NCBI RefSeq assembly: GCF_019343105.1
Contig: NZ_CP073764.1
Location: forward strand, 248,001-312,000
Source: Methylovirgula sp. HY1
GTDB taxonomy: Bacteria; Pseudomonadota; Alphaproteobacteria; Rhizobiales; Beijerinckiaceae
Length of the DNA: 64,000 nt
Reading direction: 5' to 3'
In this document: piece by piece, positions 44,412-55,048 of the stretch
Numbering within the stretch: position 1 is the stretch's first letter
Layout of the letters: every line of letters starts with the position of its first letter
Notes under the pieces: model-generated
What the model saw: only the letters and a program-made list of their open reading frames with translations
Told to the model about the DNA's origin: nothing
Database searches by the model: none
Translations under genes and position numbers: made by a program

Positions 44412-44782
44412 GGCTTTTCTTCGTTCCGGGGACTTATGTTCGGCGTTGCGATAGGGCCGACTCAATCAACAAATCGCTTTGGACGTGCGGCTTCGATGGC
44501 CTTTTCCGCGTCTGTGCGAAGCGCTTTCTTGACATGACTACTGGTGCCGCTGCGTTGCGGGACTTTTTTGCGAGCCTTTTTCAAGCTGCAAGCCATACTC
44601 AATAAGACCTGTTCTGAGCGTTTCGTTCGAGTCGACTAAAAAAGCGCTCCATTTCTAAGTCGAAATCAAGCAATCCGCAAGTAGCTAATAGCAAGCCCCT
44701 AATTAATTCAAACAAAATTCACGCGCATTCTTTGACGAAGCAGGGAGATGTGGGGAACGGTAGCCTGGAGGTGATTTTCGGT

Positions 44783-45080
44783 TCACTTTGCGCGGCAGAG
44801 TGTTGCGGTGTAGATCATAGCCAGGAAAATCGATAAATCCTCATCCCGAGAAATATGCGCCAACCCGTTGGTTTTGAGCGCCTTCTTAGCAATCGGACGA
44901 GTCGGATATGACACGTGCGCTCGATCGCCGTGCTGATTTTGGCGGTTCGCCCGCTTTCGACAGATCGGATATACCTGATCGTCGACAATATCGGCAGGAG
45001 GTATCGCCTTTTCTCGGCCATGTTCTCGCTGTTCGAACCGCCGCAACTCGGGTCGATGACGCGGGACGCTTCCGCCATCC
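44783..45080 (-). pseudogene. Eroded transposase remnant (IS5-like 3' end)
   Basis: Two overlapping minus-strand frames together resemble the end of an IS5-type transposase. The 3' frame ends with DLSIFLAMIYTATLC, close to the RNFLAMIYLA... end of those enzymes, and the other frame has GWRIFLGMRI. Stops and frame changes destroy the protein. No inverted-repeat ends could be assigned. The family call is tentative. Confidence 0.35.
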
Positions 45081-45081
45081 A

Positions 45082-45178
45082 AAGCGCTTTCCGATCGGAT
45101 AGAATCATCCGGTCGATGGAAAACGCTCAAAATCAATAAACCGGAGCATGTTTTGAGCTTTTCCGGAACATGCTCTAG
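45082..45178 (+). repeat. Dispersed repeat family A
   Basis: AGCGCTTTCCGATCGGAT / ATCCGGTCGATGGAAAACGCTC inverted repeat, then AAAATCAATAAACCGGAGCATG and the tail AGCTTTTCCGGAACATGCTCTAG. Located directly beside the transposase remnant. Confidence 0.75.
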
Positions 45179-45283
45179 GCCTCGAATGTCGGGGCTCCAT
45201 CAGACCAATAAATTGTCGGCCGATCCAAGCGGTTCGCGGTGGCGAGCGGCGGGATAGGCCCCTCGGAGAAACGGCCGAACTCA

Positions 45284-47407
45284 ATGTCGCAACAAGATCA
45301 ATTCCGCGCCGACGCCCGCGCGTTACAGGCCCCTATGGTCGCGAAGCATAAGCAGACGCGGCAGATCCACGGTGTTGTGCTGGAAGATGATTATGGCTGG
45401 TTGAGAGCTGCGAATTGGCACGAGGTCTTGCGTGATCCCGCCGCATTGCCTGCCGAGATCAGAACGGTGATCGAGGCGGAGAATGCCTATGCCGACAGCG
45501 TTCTTTCGAATACCGCTGCGCTGCAAGAGCTTCTCATCAAGGAAATGCGCGGCAGGATCAAGGAAGATGATACCGATGTGCCTTATGCGGACGGTCCTTT
45601 TCTCTATTATAATCGGCACCGGCCCGGCGGCCAGCATCCGATCATCTGCCGCAGGCTCCTAAGCGGCGGCGACGAGGAAATTCTTCTCGACGGCGACGCC
45701 CAAGCAAAAGGCAAGGCCTTTTTCGATTTGGCCGAAGCCCGACCTTCGCCGGATCATCGGAAACTCGCCTGGAGCTTCGACGATAAAGGTTCGGAGCTTT
45801 ACTCCGTGAAACTGCGTGATCTTGCCGGAACCCAGGCCATTGGCACGGATAGGCTCGAAACAATTATCGAGACCGATGGCAGTCTCGTATGGTCGAGCGG
45901 TTCGGATGCATTTTATTATGTGCGCGTCGATGCCAATCACCGTACCGCGCAGGTCTTCCGGCATCGGCTCGGCACCGATCCCAATGCCGATGAATTGGTC
46001 GTCGAAGAACTCGATCCAGCCTGGTTCGTGCATTTGCACGAGAGTTCGTCACGCACGCATGCGATCGTGACGATCGAGGACCATGTCGCCTCCGAATGCT
46101 ATCTGATCGATCTCGCCGATCCGGCCGCCAAGCCGCGTCTCGTCGCAGCGCGCGCGCCGGATTTGCGCTACACGGTCGAGCCACAGGGCGGAATATTGTT
46201 CATCCGCACCAATGCTGACGGAGCGGAGGATTTCAAAATCGTCCGCGCCCCGACCACCGATCCCGGCCGCAGCCAATGGGTTGATGAAGTGCCTCATAAG
46301 CGCGGTCGCCTGATCGTCGCCATGAAGCTCTTCAAGGATTATCTCGTTTGGCTCGAACGTGAAGCCGGACTGCCGCGCATTGTCTGCCGAAATCTCGCGA
46401 GCGGCGAAGATCATGTGGTGAGCTTCGCCGAGGAAGCCTTTCACCTGAGGTTCGAAGAGAATCTCGGCTATGCGAGCAATGTTCTGCGCTTCGTCTATTC
46501 GTCGATGACGACGCCGCAAGAGACTTATGATTATGATCTCGCGACGCATGCACGCACGCTGCGCAAGCGCCAGGAAATTTCGTCGGGTCACGATCCGGCG
46601 CTTTATGTGACGCGCCGCCTGTTCGCGACCGCGCCGGATGGCGAAACGGTGCCGATCTCGATTCTCCACCGCAAGGATTTGCCGCGCGACGGCACGGCGC
46701 CGTTGCTGCTTTATGGTTATGGGGCCTATGGCGCGGCGATGCCGGCGAGCTTCGACGCCAACCGGCTTTCGCTCGTCGATCGCGGTTTCGTCTATGCCAT
46801 TGCCCATATTCGCGGCGGTACGGACAAGGGCTGGTATTGGTATATCGACGGGAAGCTTGCCAAAAAGCCCAATACATTTTCGGACTTCATCGTCGCCGCC
46901 CGCTATCTCATCGCCGAAAACTACACGAGGACGGGGCGCATCGTGGCGCGTGGCGGCAGCGCTGGCGGCATGCTGATGGGCGCGGTCGCCAATCTCGCCC
47001 CCGAGTTTTTTGCCGGCATTATCGCCGATGTCCCTTTCGTCGACGTACTGAATACGATGCTCGACGCCGACCTGCCGTTGACGCCGCCGGAATGGCTCGA
47101 ATGGGGAAATCCGATCGCCGATCCCGAAGCCTTTGCGGCGATCCGAGCCTATTCGCCTTATGACAATGTCGCCGCAAAGGCCTATCCGCCGATCCTGGCC
47201 CTCGGCGGCCTTACCGATCCGCGCGTGACCTATTGGGAGCCGGCCAAATGGGTCGCGCGCCTGCGTGCGACAATGACCGGTGGCGGCCCGATTCTCTTAA
47301 AGACCAATATGGGCGCGGGCCACGGCGGCCCCGCCGGTCGGTTCGAGCAACTTGTCGAAATCGCCCTGCAATATGCTTTTGCACTTACGTGCGTCGCGGA
47401 AGGCTGA
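45284..47407 (+). CDS. S9A family peptidase (oligopeptidase B type)
   Basis: 707 residues. An N-terminal beta-propeller (KHKQTRQIHGVVLEDDYGWLR to about residue 400) controls access. The C-terminal alpha/beta hydrolase has the catalytic Ser in VARGGSAGGMLMG, the Asp in LGGLTDPRVTYWEP and the His in NMGAGHGGPAGRF. Such enzymes cleave short peptides after basic residues or proline. Oligopeptidase B is the closest reading, but prolyl oligopeptidase cannot be excluded. I start at ATG 45284; a longer frame begins at 45239. A family A repeat lies before it. Confidence 0.88.
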   Translation: MSQQDQFRADARALQAPMVAKHKQTRQIHGVVLEDDYGWLRAANWHEVLRDPAALPAEIRTVIEAENAYADSVLSNTAALQELLIKEMRGRIKEDDTDVPYADGPFLYYNRHRPGGQHPIICRRLLSGGDEEILLDGDAQAKGKAFFDLAEARPSPDHRKLAWSFDDKGSELYSVKLRDLAGTQAIGTDRLETIIETDGSLVWSSGSDAFYYVRVDANHRTAQVFRHRLGTDPNADELVVEELDPAWFVHLHESSSRTHAIVTIEDHVASECYLIDLADPAAKPRLVAARAPDLRYTVEPQGGILFIRTNADGAEDFKIVRAPTTDPGRSQWVDEVPHKRGRLIVAMKLFKDYLVWLEREAGLPRIVCRNLASGEDHVVSFAEEAFHLRFEENLGYASNVLRFVYSSMTTPQETYDYDLATHARTLRKRQEISSGHDPALYVTRRLFATAPDGETVPISILHRKDLPRDGTAPLLLYGYGAYGAAMPASFDANRLSLVDRGFVYAIAHIRGGTDKGWYWYIDGKLAKKPNTFSDFIVAARYLIAENYTRTGRIVARGGSAGGMLMGAVANLAPEFFAGIIADVPFVDVLNTMLDADLPLTPPEWLEWGNPIADPEAFAAIRAYSPYDNVAAKAYPPILALGGLTDPRVTYWEPAKWVARLRATMTGGGPILLKTNMGAGHGGPAGRFEQLVEIALQYAFALTCVAEG

Positions 47408-47622
47408 GACAGCCCGGCAAGGAGCCAGCGATAGCGCCGATAACTCGTGCCGGGTGGAGAGTCCTCCTGATCCATCGGCCATTGGGCGAATTGCGAAACG
47501 GTGCCGATGGATTGTCGACCATGAAGAATGGATAAGGTAACAGCGGTGGCGGCGGCGAGATCCGCTGCCGGCTCGCGGTGGGACACCCCGCTGGTCCGCC
47601 ATGGTGTCGCTTGGCGCGGTTC

Positions 47623-48651
47623 CTATGTGGTTTCCTGGGTTTCGAAATAAGCTTTCAGATCGGCCATGGATTTGAACCGCGCGACGCCGCGTTCCGATTG
47701 AGCTTCGATCGAGCCGTCGGCGAACATGGTGTAGCTGGTTCCTTCGGCTTCATATTGCCCGATGATCGCCGGCTCCGCCGGCGCGCTGGAGGGCACTTCA
47801 TCTTCCGCAGCCTTGATCAGTGGTGGTGGCGCAGGCTCCCGCACGTGCCTGTCCGAATATGATTCCGCCTCTGCGGCCTCCGGCGCTTCATGCGTCACTG
47901 GGGCGGTTGTCTCGTTGCGGGCCGTATCGAGGTCGGCGAAGGCTTGGTCGAACCAATCGCCCGTATTTGCGACAGCCGCCTCCGCATCTTCGTGCTCTTG
48001 GGCAAACACCGGCGCTTCAGGCATGACGGGCAGGCGCGGAGGTGTCGCAGCCCCGATTGGCGGCAGCTCCTGCCGATCTTTGCTAAAGAGTTTGGCGGGA
48101 CCCGTCATATCAATCTCTTTGGCGACCCGACGCCAGAGTTCCTTGATGGAAGGAGACGCTTTTGTTGGCTCCGGGATGGTGCGCGGTTTGGTTTCGGCGC
48201 GCAATGTTTCTTCGGACTCGGCCGTGATGGCGCTATAGAAGCTGTGCTCGAATGAAACCGGAGCTGGCACAGGTTCGATTGCCGGCGGCACATTGTCGAA
48301 ATTGTCTTCGTCTTCGGCGGCAGCAAGTGTCGGGGCGGTGTGGGGCGGCCAGGTCATTGGCGGGATCGGTGTTTCCGAGGATCGCGCGAAGTCTTCACCG
48401 GTCCCATATGCCTGAGGCACACTCCCTCTGACCGCCGCGGCCTCGCGCATTCTCAGCGCCGCGTGCAATTGCTCGAGCGTTTTGATAATCCACGCGATGC
48501 CTAAGGTAAGTAGGCCGCCGACAAACGCCGTCGTGCCCGCAATGACGCTCGACCAGCCACGTTCGACTTCAATAATGCCGGAGCCCATGTAGACCATAAA
48601 ACCGCCGATGAGCATCAGCAGCAGGCCCAGAGCGAAGAGCGCATATTTCAT
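47623..48651 (-). CDS. Conserved membrane-anchored protein of unknown function
   Basis: 342 residues. Two N-terminal membrane helices (ALFALGLLLMLIGGFMVYMG and SVIAGTTAFVGGLLTLGIAWII) precede a long acidic, proline-rich, low-complexity middle (many Glu, Ala, Pro), and a short conserved end (GTSYTMFADGSIEAQSERGVARFKSMADLKAYFE) that resembles a small beta-sheet. A family called hypothetical in Hyphomicrobiales. It may organise at the cell envelope or septum; no evidence. ATG at 48651. Confidence 0.6.
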   Translation of the reverse strand: MKYALFALGLLLMLIGGFMVYMGSGIIEVERGWSSVIAGTTAFVGGLLTLGIAWIIKTLEQLHAALRMREAAAVRGSVPQAYGTGEDFARSSETPIPPMTWPPHTAPTLAAAEDEDNFDNVPPAIEPVPAPVSFEHSFYSAITAESEETLRAETKPRTIPEPTKASPSIKELWRRVAKEIDMTGPAKLFSKDRQELPPIGAATPPRLPVMPEAPVFAQEHEDAEAAVANTGDWFDQAFADLDTARNETTAPVTHEAPEAAEAESYSDRHVREPAPPPLIKAAEDEVPSSAPAEPAIIGQYEAEGTSYTMFADGSIEAQSERGVARFKSMADLKAYFETQETT

Positions 48652-49087
48652 CTGCTTAAATCCTGACTCCTACTGCCGATGCCGGCTCCCGCCGCCTTGA
48701 CCGAGACCATTGCTCAATCGATGAGTGCGGTAGTGAAAGCGTCAATCTGCCCCGCGATTAAACGCGCGTTTGATGAGAGTCAGGTTAACGGCCGCCAAAC
48801 CCGCAATTTTCGCGTAAACTATGGGCGGCATCGTGGCAAAATCCAGGAAAAATCGCCGCAGTTTGCGCGCTTGCGAATGGTTCGAAACAGACCATAATGT
48901 CTTGCGTTGCCAGCCAAAGTGCGCGTGACATTGGAAGGCGCCCAGCCTTTTCGCATGCGGCATCGCTTGCCGCACCGATCTCTCATCCTAGTTATCTCTC
49001 ATCCTGGTATCGACGCGTCATTGCAGACGGCGGTTCAAAACGGCAACTTGTCGGTTGAGCGGGCCGCGTGGCGTGTTTGGAGGTCTC
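48652..49087. other. 436-bp divergent intergenic region
   Basis: Lies between the membrane-anchored protein gene and sod, which face away from each other, so two promoters are expected. No gene and no repeat copy was recognised; -35/-10 elements could not be assigned. Confidence 0.45.
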
Positions 49088-49696
49088 ATGAAACTTGTGC
49101 TCCCCGATCTTCCCTTCGCTTATGATGCGCTCAAGCCTTATTTTTCGCAGGAAACGTTTGAGTATCATCACGACAAGCACCATAAGGCCTACGTCGACAC
49201 GGCCAATAAGCTGCTTGAGGGCAACAGCCTGGACGGACAGCCCTTGGAGACGATCGTCAAAAGCGCCTATGGCAAGAACACGGCGCTCTTCAACAATGCC
49301 GCGCAACATTACAACCATTCCGAATATTGGCATTCGCTGAAACCGAAAGGTGGCGGCGCGATACCTGGCACGCTCGAAAAAGCCCTCATCGAGTCTTTCG
49401 GTTCAGTGGCTAAAGCCAAGGAAGACCTCATTCAGGCCGGTGTCGGTCAATTTGGGTCCGGCTGGGCATGGCTGGCTCTCAAGGACGGCAAAATCGTCGT
49501 CATGGCGACCGCCAATGCGGAGAATCCGCTGGTGCATGGTGCGACGCCGATCTTGACCGTGGATCTGTGGGAGCACACCTATTACATCGACTATCGCAAT
49601 CGTCGCCGCGATTATCTCGAAGCTTTTGTCGAGCATATGGTCAATTGGGAATATGCCGAGCAACGCTGCCTCGCGGCAATGAAGCAGGCCGCGTAG
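49088..49696 (+). CDS. sodB: Superoxide dismutase, Fe type
   Basis: 202 residues, Fe/Mn fold. Metal ligands: His in EYHHDKHHKAYVD, His in QHYNHSEYWHSL, and Asp and His in VDLWEHTYYIDYRNRR. Gln in NAAQHYNH and the FGSGWAWL motif without the Mn-type Gln point to the iron form. An AGGT/GGAGG ribosome binding site lies 7 bases before ATG 49088. A family A repeat immediately follows the stop. Confidence 0.93.
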   Translation: MKLVLPDLPFAYDALKPYFSQETFEYHHDKHHKAYVDTANKLLEGNSLDGQPLETIVKSAYGKNTALFNNAAQHYNHSEYWHSLKPKGGGAIPGTLEKALIESFGSVAKAKEDLIQAGVGQFGSGWAWLALKDGKIVVMATANAENPLVHGATPILTVDLWEHTYYIDYRNRRRDYLEAFVEHMVNWEYAEQRCLAAMKQAA

Positions 49697-49763
49697 AGCG
49701 ACTTCCGACCGAATCGAATCATCCGGTCGACAAGAAAGCGCTCAAGATCGAAAAGCTCTGGCT
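49694..49763 (+). repeat. Dispersed repeat family A
   Basis: TAGAGCGACTTCCGACCGAATCG / ATCCGGTCGACAAGAAAGCGCTC inverted repeat, then AAGATCGAAAAGCTCTGGC. A diverged copy that begins at the stop codon of sodB. Confidence 0.65.
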
Positions 49764-49867
49764 TGGCGGCGCGATGACTCGCCACGTTCAGACGCTCGCC
49801 GGCGACGAACACGAAAGAGCCTGACGCTTGGCATCAAGGGTTGGGCCTTTCAAGATCGACCTGCTCG

Positions 49868-51526
49868 TCAGAGCGTGCCGACGTTTCGAAGGAAACCGTC
49901 GACCGTTTCGCTGAGCCGTTTGGCCTGAATCGCGAGATTGCCTGCCGCGTGGTGAAGCTTATCGGCCGATTGGTCGGTCTCAGCGGCGCCAGTGGCGACA
50001 CGATTGACACTGGCGGCGGCTATCTCGGTGCCGATGGCGGTTTCGTCGACGCTACGTGAGATTTCCGTCGCGGCATTGGATTGCTGCTGGACGGCGACGG
50101 TGATGATCTCGATCGAGCTTTGCGCTTCGGCCATGGTCGCCGCGATCGAGGCGACGGCTTCAGTCACATTGTTGGTCATCTCCCGAATGGCGAAGGCATG
50201 GTCGGCAATATGTTGCGACGCCTTCGTTGTCTGGTTCGCCAGAGTCTTGACTTCCTGAGCGACGACGGCGAAGCCGCGTCCCGCTTCACCCGCTCTGACC
50301 GCTTCGATCGTCGCATTGAGCGCGAGCATATTGGTCTGCTCGGCGATCGCCTGGATAAGGCCGATGATTTCAGCGATCTCCTCGGCTTTGGCGGCGAGCG
50401 CATCTGTTGCGGCATAGGTCTTCGCGGTCGTTCGGGCGGCGCCGGTGACGACACGCCGGGTATTTGTGACCTGCCGTTCGATCTCGCCGATCGATGACGA
50501 CAATTCTTCCGAAGCGCGCGCGACGGTGCGGATATTGGACGAGGATTCGGTGATCGCCCGGGCGGCATCATGTGCTTGTCGACTGGCCGCGGTCGCGATG
50601 CTGGCGAGACTCGTAGCCGCGAATGTCATCGCGTCGCCTTCAACCGCAACTTGTCCCAGATTGTCGGCGACCGCGAGGCGGAATTGAGCGAGCAGCGTAT
50701 CGAGGCGGCGGCGTCGCGCGTCGGCGCGGTATTGTGTGACCTCCTTTTCGACCTGCAAGGCCTCCCGCTCGGCGAGGCTTTCCTGGAAGAATTGGATCGC
50801 GCGCGCCAAAGCGCCGATTTCGTCGCTGCGGGTTTGGCTCGGGACGGTGCTCACGCGATCGCCATCGGCAATTTTGAGAACATTCTGGACAAGCTGTTCG
50901 AGAGGCGATGTTACGCGGCTGAGGGTAACATGTAGAATGACGCCAAGGAGGCCGACACTCGCCAGGACGCCAATGATGGAATCGACGAATTCCTGTCGGG
51001 CTCTGGTCTTTACTTTCGTGAGCGTATATTGCGCCGCGAAGAAGCCGACGAGATGTCGATCCGGATGCGAGCTGTAGAGTGCTTCGCGGACCTGCAGCAT
51101 ATTGTCGGCGAGAGATTTGGAGTTCGCTTTCTGGCCTGTGTCAGATGCTTTGAACATATGTACGAATTGCGCTGTTTCCCGGTTGTTTTTTGATTTCCGA
51201 GCGATCACGGCGATCACATGGCGGCCGGGATCGGCGATCAGTGCGGTCCGAAAATTCGGGTCGACGCGTAAGGTGGCGAGGCGTTTCTCCGCGGTCTCGC
51301 GATCTCCGCGGCCGAGCAATGCGGCGAGCGACTGCGTGACCATGTCGGTGGACAGATCGACGCTTTGTTTCAGATGTTGAATGCTCTTTTCGTAATTGTA
51401 GAGGGCCGCGATCAAGACAATCGCGGCGAAGGCCAGGGCGATGGCGGCAAGCGACGCCGCCAGAATCGAATGTCTGAACGATGTCTTATGGAGAAATGCA
51501 GCCGATTGGTTATCTTGGGAGACCAT
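49868..51526 (-). CDS. Methyl-accepting chemotaxis protein
   Basis: 552 residues. Two membrane helices frame a ~150-residue periplasmic sensor ([21 protein letters not shown] and [16 protein letters not shown]), then HAMP ([17 protein letters not shown]) and a long coiled-coil signalling domain with the conserved tip EVKTLANQT, preceded by [17 protein letters not shown]. It would report to CheA/CheW. No che genes are close by, so it is a scattered receptor. I start at 51526; the frame remains open to 51736 with a weak ribosome binding site at both sites. Confidence 0.9.
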   Translation of the reverse strand: MVSQDNQSAAFLHKTSFRHSILAASLAAIALAFAAIVLIAALYNYEKSIQHLKQSVDLSTDMVTQSLAALLGRGDRETAEKRLATLRVDPNFRTALIADPGRHVIAVIARKSKNNRETAQFVHMFKASDTGQKANSKSLADNMLQVREALYSSHPDRHLVGFFAAQYTLTKVKTRARQEFVDSIIGVLASVGLLGVILHVTLSRVTSPLEQLVQNVLKIADGDRVSTVPSQTRSDEIGALARAIQFFQESLAEREALQVEKEVTQYRADARRRRLDTLLAQFRLAVADNLGQVAVEGDAMTFAATSLASIATAASRQAHDAARAITESSSNIRTVARASEELSSSIGEIERQVTNTRRVVTGAARTTAKTYAATDALAAKAEEIAEIIGLIQAIAEQTNMLALNATIEAVRAGEAGRGFAVVAQEVKTLANQTTKASQHIADHAFAIREMTNNVTEAVASIAATMAEAQSSIEIITVAVQQQSNAATEISRSVDETAIGTEIAAASVNRVATGAAETDQSADKLHHAAGNLAIQAKRLSETVDGFLRNVGTL

Positions 51527-51794
51527 ATCGTCGTGGAATTTCGAGGGAAGCCGATCATGCCGTAGAATCGATGAAAGGATCCAAGGATGGAGAGTCCCCC
51601 GTCCGGCGCACATTGATAGACGATCGGCTCGACACTGCCCGCAACGGCTTAAGCATTGGTTAAACATACTAAATTGATAAAAGTGAGCCGCCGCCAATCG
51701 GTCCGGCGACGCGTGAGGCTTCGGCCGGACATCCACTTTGACTTGGTCGCCGATTCACAACATCGTGGCCGGAAGCACCGGTCCGGACCAGTTC

Positions 51795-53333
51795 ATGTAT
51801 AAAAATCTTTTTTCGGTAGCGGCATTTACACTTCTATCGCGGCTGACGGGTTTTTTCCGTGATATCATGCTCGGCGCCGTGCTCGGCGCCGGCGGTCTCG
51901 CCGATGCCTTTTACGTCGCCTTCCGTTTGCCGAACCATTTCCGCGCGATCTTTGGGGAAGGTGCATTCAACGCCGCCTATGTGCCTTGCTATTCGCAGGT
52001 TCTCGAAACCCAAGGCGAGCGGGCCGGACGTTGGTTCACGAGCCAGATTTTCACTCTATTGCTGTTCAGCCAGCTCGTCTTCCTGGGCTTGGCGCTCATC
52101 TTTACGCCGCAGCTCATCGATCTTCTGGCGCCGGGATTTCGCGCCGATCCGGCGAAATTTGGCGAAGCGGTTACGCTGACGCGGATCACTTTTCCTTATC
52201 TTCTCTTCATCACCCTGGTGACCCTGCAATCGGGCACATTGAACGCGCGTGGGCATTTCGCTGCCGCGGCCTTCGCGTCCGTATTGCTCAATCTGGTGAT
52301 GATCCTCTGTCTCGCGTTGGCCTTTGTGTTTCCCAATGCGGCGGTCGCCGCGGCGGTCGGCGTCACGCTCTCCGGCATTTGCCAGTTCGCATTGACTTAT
52401 TTGGCTCTGCGCCGCGACGGATTAAACGAGCATCTAGTCCGGCTCGAATGGAGCAAGGAGATCCGGCATTTCTTCCTCGTGCTCGGACCGGCGGTCATCG
52501 GCTCAGCCGGCGTGCAGCTGGCGCTTTTCGCCGATACGATCATCGCGTCCATGTTGCCGACCGGTGGTTTGTCTTCGATCTATTATGCGGACCGGATCTA
52601 TCAGCTTCCGATCGGCATCATCGGCGTCGCGGCGGGCACGGTGCTTTTGCCGGAAATGAGCCGGCGCATAGCCTCTGGAGATCACGGCGGCGCGCTGCAC
52701 GCGCAAAACCGCACCATGGCTTTGTCGATCGCACTCGCGGCACCTTTTTTCGTCGCCTTCATCATGATTCCGGATGTCATCATGCGCGGCGTTTTTTTGC
52801 GCGGGGCGTTTACGGAGACGGCGGCGATCGCTTCGGCGAATGTGCTGACGGCCTACGGGTTCGGCCTTATCGCGATCGTGCTGATCCGTTCGATTGTTCC
52901 GAGTTTTCAGGCGATCGGCGATACGCGCACGCCAATGCTGATTTCGCTCTTCGCCGTCGCTGTCAATATCGGCTTGAAAGTTCTGCTGTTCAAAAGCATG
53001 GGTGCAGCGGGGCTCGCCGCCGCAACGGCGGTCGGCGCCTGGATCAATCTTGTTCTTCTGTTTTTATTCGCTTTGTGGCGCAATCTCTTTTGGCCGGATG
53101 AACTCCTGGCCAAATGCGCGGCTTCCGCTTCGATCGCGGCATTTGCACTGGCGCTGTTCGCGCTGTTCGTCACTTGGCCCGCGGCCTCGTTCGCGGCGAG
53201 CATCGGCCATTTCGAAAATGTCGTCGAACTCATCTGCCTTTTTGCCGGCGGTGGGCTCGTTTATGCGGTGGTGCTCGGCATCGGTCTCTTTGTTTCGGGC
53301 ATCAGATTTCGGCGCGTGCCGGAGCTGTCCTGA
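51795..53333 (+). CDS. murJ: Lipid II flippase MurJ
   Basis: 512 residues with 14 predicted membrane helices; peptidoglycan precursor flippase of the MviN family. Signatures: AAFTLLSRLTGFFRDIMLG, GGLADAFYVAFRLPNHFRAIFGEGAFNAAYVPCY and the repeated DIFYADRIYQLPIGI-like stretch SSIYYADRIYQLPIGIIGVA. Start at ATG 51795 gives the usual N-terminus MYKNLFSVAAF. It is followed, facing it, by the formate-THF ligase gene. Often essential for wall synthesis. Confidence 0.95.
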   Translation: MYKNLFSVAAFTLLSRLTGFFRDIMLGAVLGAGGLADAFYVAFRLPNHFRAIFGEGAFNAAYVPCYSQVLETQGERAGRWFTSQIFTLLLFSQLVFLGLALIFTPQLIDLLAPGFRADPAKFGEAVTLTRITFPYLLFITLVTLQSGTLNARGHFAAAAFASVLLNLVMILCLALAFVFPNAAVAAAVGVTLSGICQFALTYLALRRDGLNEHLVRLEWSKEIRHFFLVLGPAVIGSAGVQLALFADTIIASMLPTGGLSSIYYADRIYQLPIGIIGVAAGTVLLPEMSRRIASGDHGGALHAQNRTMALSIALAAPFFVAFIMIPDVIMRGVFLRGAFTETAAIASANVLTAYGFGLIAIVLIRSIVPSFQAIGDTRTPMLISLFAVAVNIGLKVLLFKSMGAAGLAAATAVGAWINLVLLFLFALWRNLFWPDELLAKCAASASIAAFALALFALFVTWPAASFAASIGHFENVVELICLFAGGGLVYAVVLGIGLFVSGIRFRRVPELS

Positions 53334-53362
53334 CAGAAGGCCGGCACGCGCATTTGATAGGA

Positions 53363-55048
53363 TTAGAAGAGGCCTTCGATTTGGCCCTTCTCGTCGAGCT
53401 TGATCGCTTCCGCGGCCGGCTTCTTCGGCAGGCCCGGCATGGTCATGATCTCGCCGGTGATCATCACGACGAAGCCTGCGCCGGCGGAGAGCCGCACGTC
53501 GCGGATCGGCACGGTAAAGCCCGACGGCGCGCCGAGTTTGGTCGGATCGGTCGAGAAGGAATATTGCGTCTTGGCGACGCAAATCGGCAAATTGCCGAAG
53601 CCCATGGCCTCGATGTCGGCGATCTGTTTCTTCGCGCTGCTTTCGATCGAAATATCGGCGGCGCCATAAATCTCCGTCGCGATCTTGCGCATCTTGTCCG
53701 TCAGCGGCAATTCGTCGGGATAGAGCGTCTGGAACTTGGCGCTGCCCGACTCGGCGAGGGCGACGACTTTTTCCGCGAGCTCGACCGCGCCCTTGCCGCC
53801 TTGCGCCCAATGTTTGCAGAGTGCGACATCGGCGCCGAACTCATCGCGGCAGGTCTTGGCGATAAGATCCAGTTCGCCCTGGTTGTCGCCGTTGAAGTGA
53901 TTGATCGCCACGACCACGGGCACGCCGAACTTCCGCAAATTGCCGATATGCCGCCCAAGATTGGCGAGGCCGGCCTTGACCGCGGCATGGTTCTCCTTGC
54001 CGAGGTCTGGCTTTGCCACGCCGCCTTGCGATTTGATCGCCCGCAGCGTGGCCACGACCACGGCGGCGGAGGGCGCGAGTCCGGCTTTGCGGCATTTGAT
54101 GTCGAAGAATTTTTCGGCCCCGAGATCGGCGCCGAAGCCGGCTTCTGTCACCACATAGTCGGCGAGATCGAGCGCCGCGCTGGTGGCGATCACGGAATTG
54201 CAGCCATGCGCGATATTGGCGAAGGGACCGCCATGGATGAAGGCCGGCGTGCCCTCGAGCGTCTGCACCAGATTTGGCATCAGCGCGTCCTTGAGCAGCA
54301 CGGTCATCGCGCCATGCGCCTGCAGATCTCCCGCGGTCACCGGCTTCTTGTCGTTGTTCAAGCCGACGACGATCTTGGCGAGGCGGTCCTGCAGGTCGTC
54401 GAGATTGCGGGCGAGACAGAAGATCGCCATGACCTCGGATGCGACCGTAATGTCGAAGCCGCTTTCGCGCGGGAATCCATTGGCGGCACCGCCTAAAGCC
54501 ACGACGATCTGACGCAAAGCGCGGTCGTTCATATCGACGACGCGGCGGAAGGCGATCCGGCGTGAATCGAGGTTGAGCTGATTGCCCCAGTAGAGATGAT
54601 TGTCGGTCATCGCGGCGAGCAGATTATGCGCGGAAGAGATCGCGTGAAAATCGCCGGTGAAATGAAGGTTGATCGCCTCCATCGGAACGACCTGGGAATA
54701 GCCGCCGCCGGCAGCGCCGCCCTTCATGCCGAAACAGGGACCGAGCGAGGGCTCGCGCAGAGCGACGATCGACTTCTTGCCGATGACCCGGAGCGCGTCG
54801 GCGAGGCCGACGGACGTTGTCGTCTTGCCTTCGCCGGCGGCCGTGGGATTGATGGCGGTGACGAGGATCAGCTTGCTCTTCGGCTTCGATTTCGCTGCCT
54901 CATGCGTCTTGGCGAGAAAATCGAGATCGACCTTGGCGATTTTGGTGCCATAGGGCTGGATCGCATCGGCCGGAATGCCGGCGCGCTCGGCGATCGCCGT
55001 GATCGGTTCAAGCGTGGCGGCACGTGCAATCTCGATATCGGTCGACAT
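53363..55048 (-). CDS. ftfL: Formate--tetrahydrofolate ligase
   Basis: 561 residues. Makes 10-formyl-THF from formate, THF and ATP. P-loop region [56 protein letters not shown], and [15 protein letters not shown] are diagnostic. In methylotrophs of this order the enzyme (FtfL) is the gateway for assimilating formate carbon via the serine cycle; in others it feeds purine and serine pools. Convergent with murJ. The gene is alone, no mtdA or fch seen. Confidence 0.96.
   Translation of the reverse strand: MSTDIEIARAATLEPITAIAERAGIPADAIQPYGTKIAKVDLDFLAKTHEAAKSKPKSKLILVTAINPTAAGEGKTTTSVGLADALRVIGKKSIVALREPSLGPCFGMKGGAAGGGYSQVVPMEAINLHFTGDFHAISSAHNLLAAMTDNHLYWGNQLNLDSRRIAFRRVVDMNDRALRQIVVALGGAANGFPRESGFDITVASEVMAIFCLARNLDDLQDRLAKIVVGLNNDKKPVTAGDLQAHGAMTVLLKDALMPNLVQTLEGTPAFIHGGPFANIAHGCNSVIATSAALDLADYVVTEAGFGADLGAEKFFDIKCRKAGLAPSAAVVVATLRAIKSQGGVAKPDLGKENHAAVKAGLANLGRHIGNLRKFGVPVVVAINHFNGDNQGELDLIAKTCRDEFGADVALCKHWAQGGKGAVELAEKVVALAESGSAKFQTLYPDELPLTDKMRKIATEIYGAADISIESSAKKQIADIEAMGFGNLPICVAKTQYSFSTDPTKLGAPSGFTVPIRDVRLSAGAGFVVMITGEIMTMPGLPKKPAAEAIKLDEKGQIEGLF

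Larger units (their letters stand above)
44412..45283. other. 872-bp gap with an eroded transposase and a repeat
   Basis: The first ~370 bp is AT-rich and free of genes, probably the MucR promoter. Then come the transposase scraps (44783-45080) and a family A repeat (45082-45178). It is the most accessory-looking stretch on the left of the peptidase gene. Confidence 0.5.

Noticed and set aside
44957-44974. TCGGATATACCTGATC near the transposase remnant
   Set aside because: Not a perfect palindrome; not counted with the three nested ones.
53114-54496. 460-codon plus-strand frame
   Set aside because: Antisense to ftfL and crosses the end of murJ.
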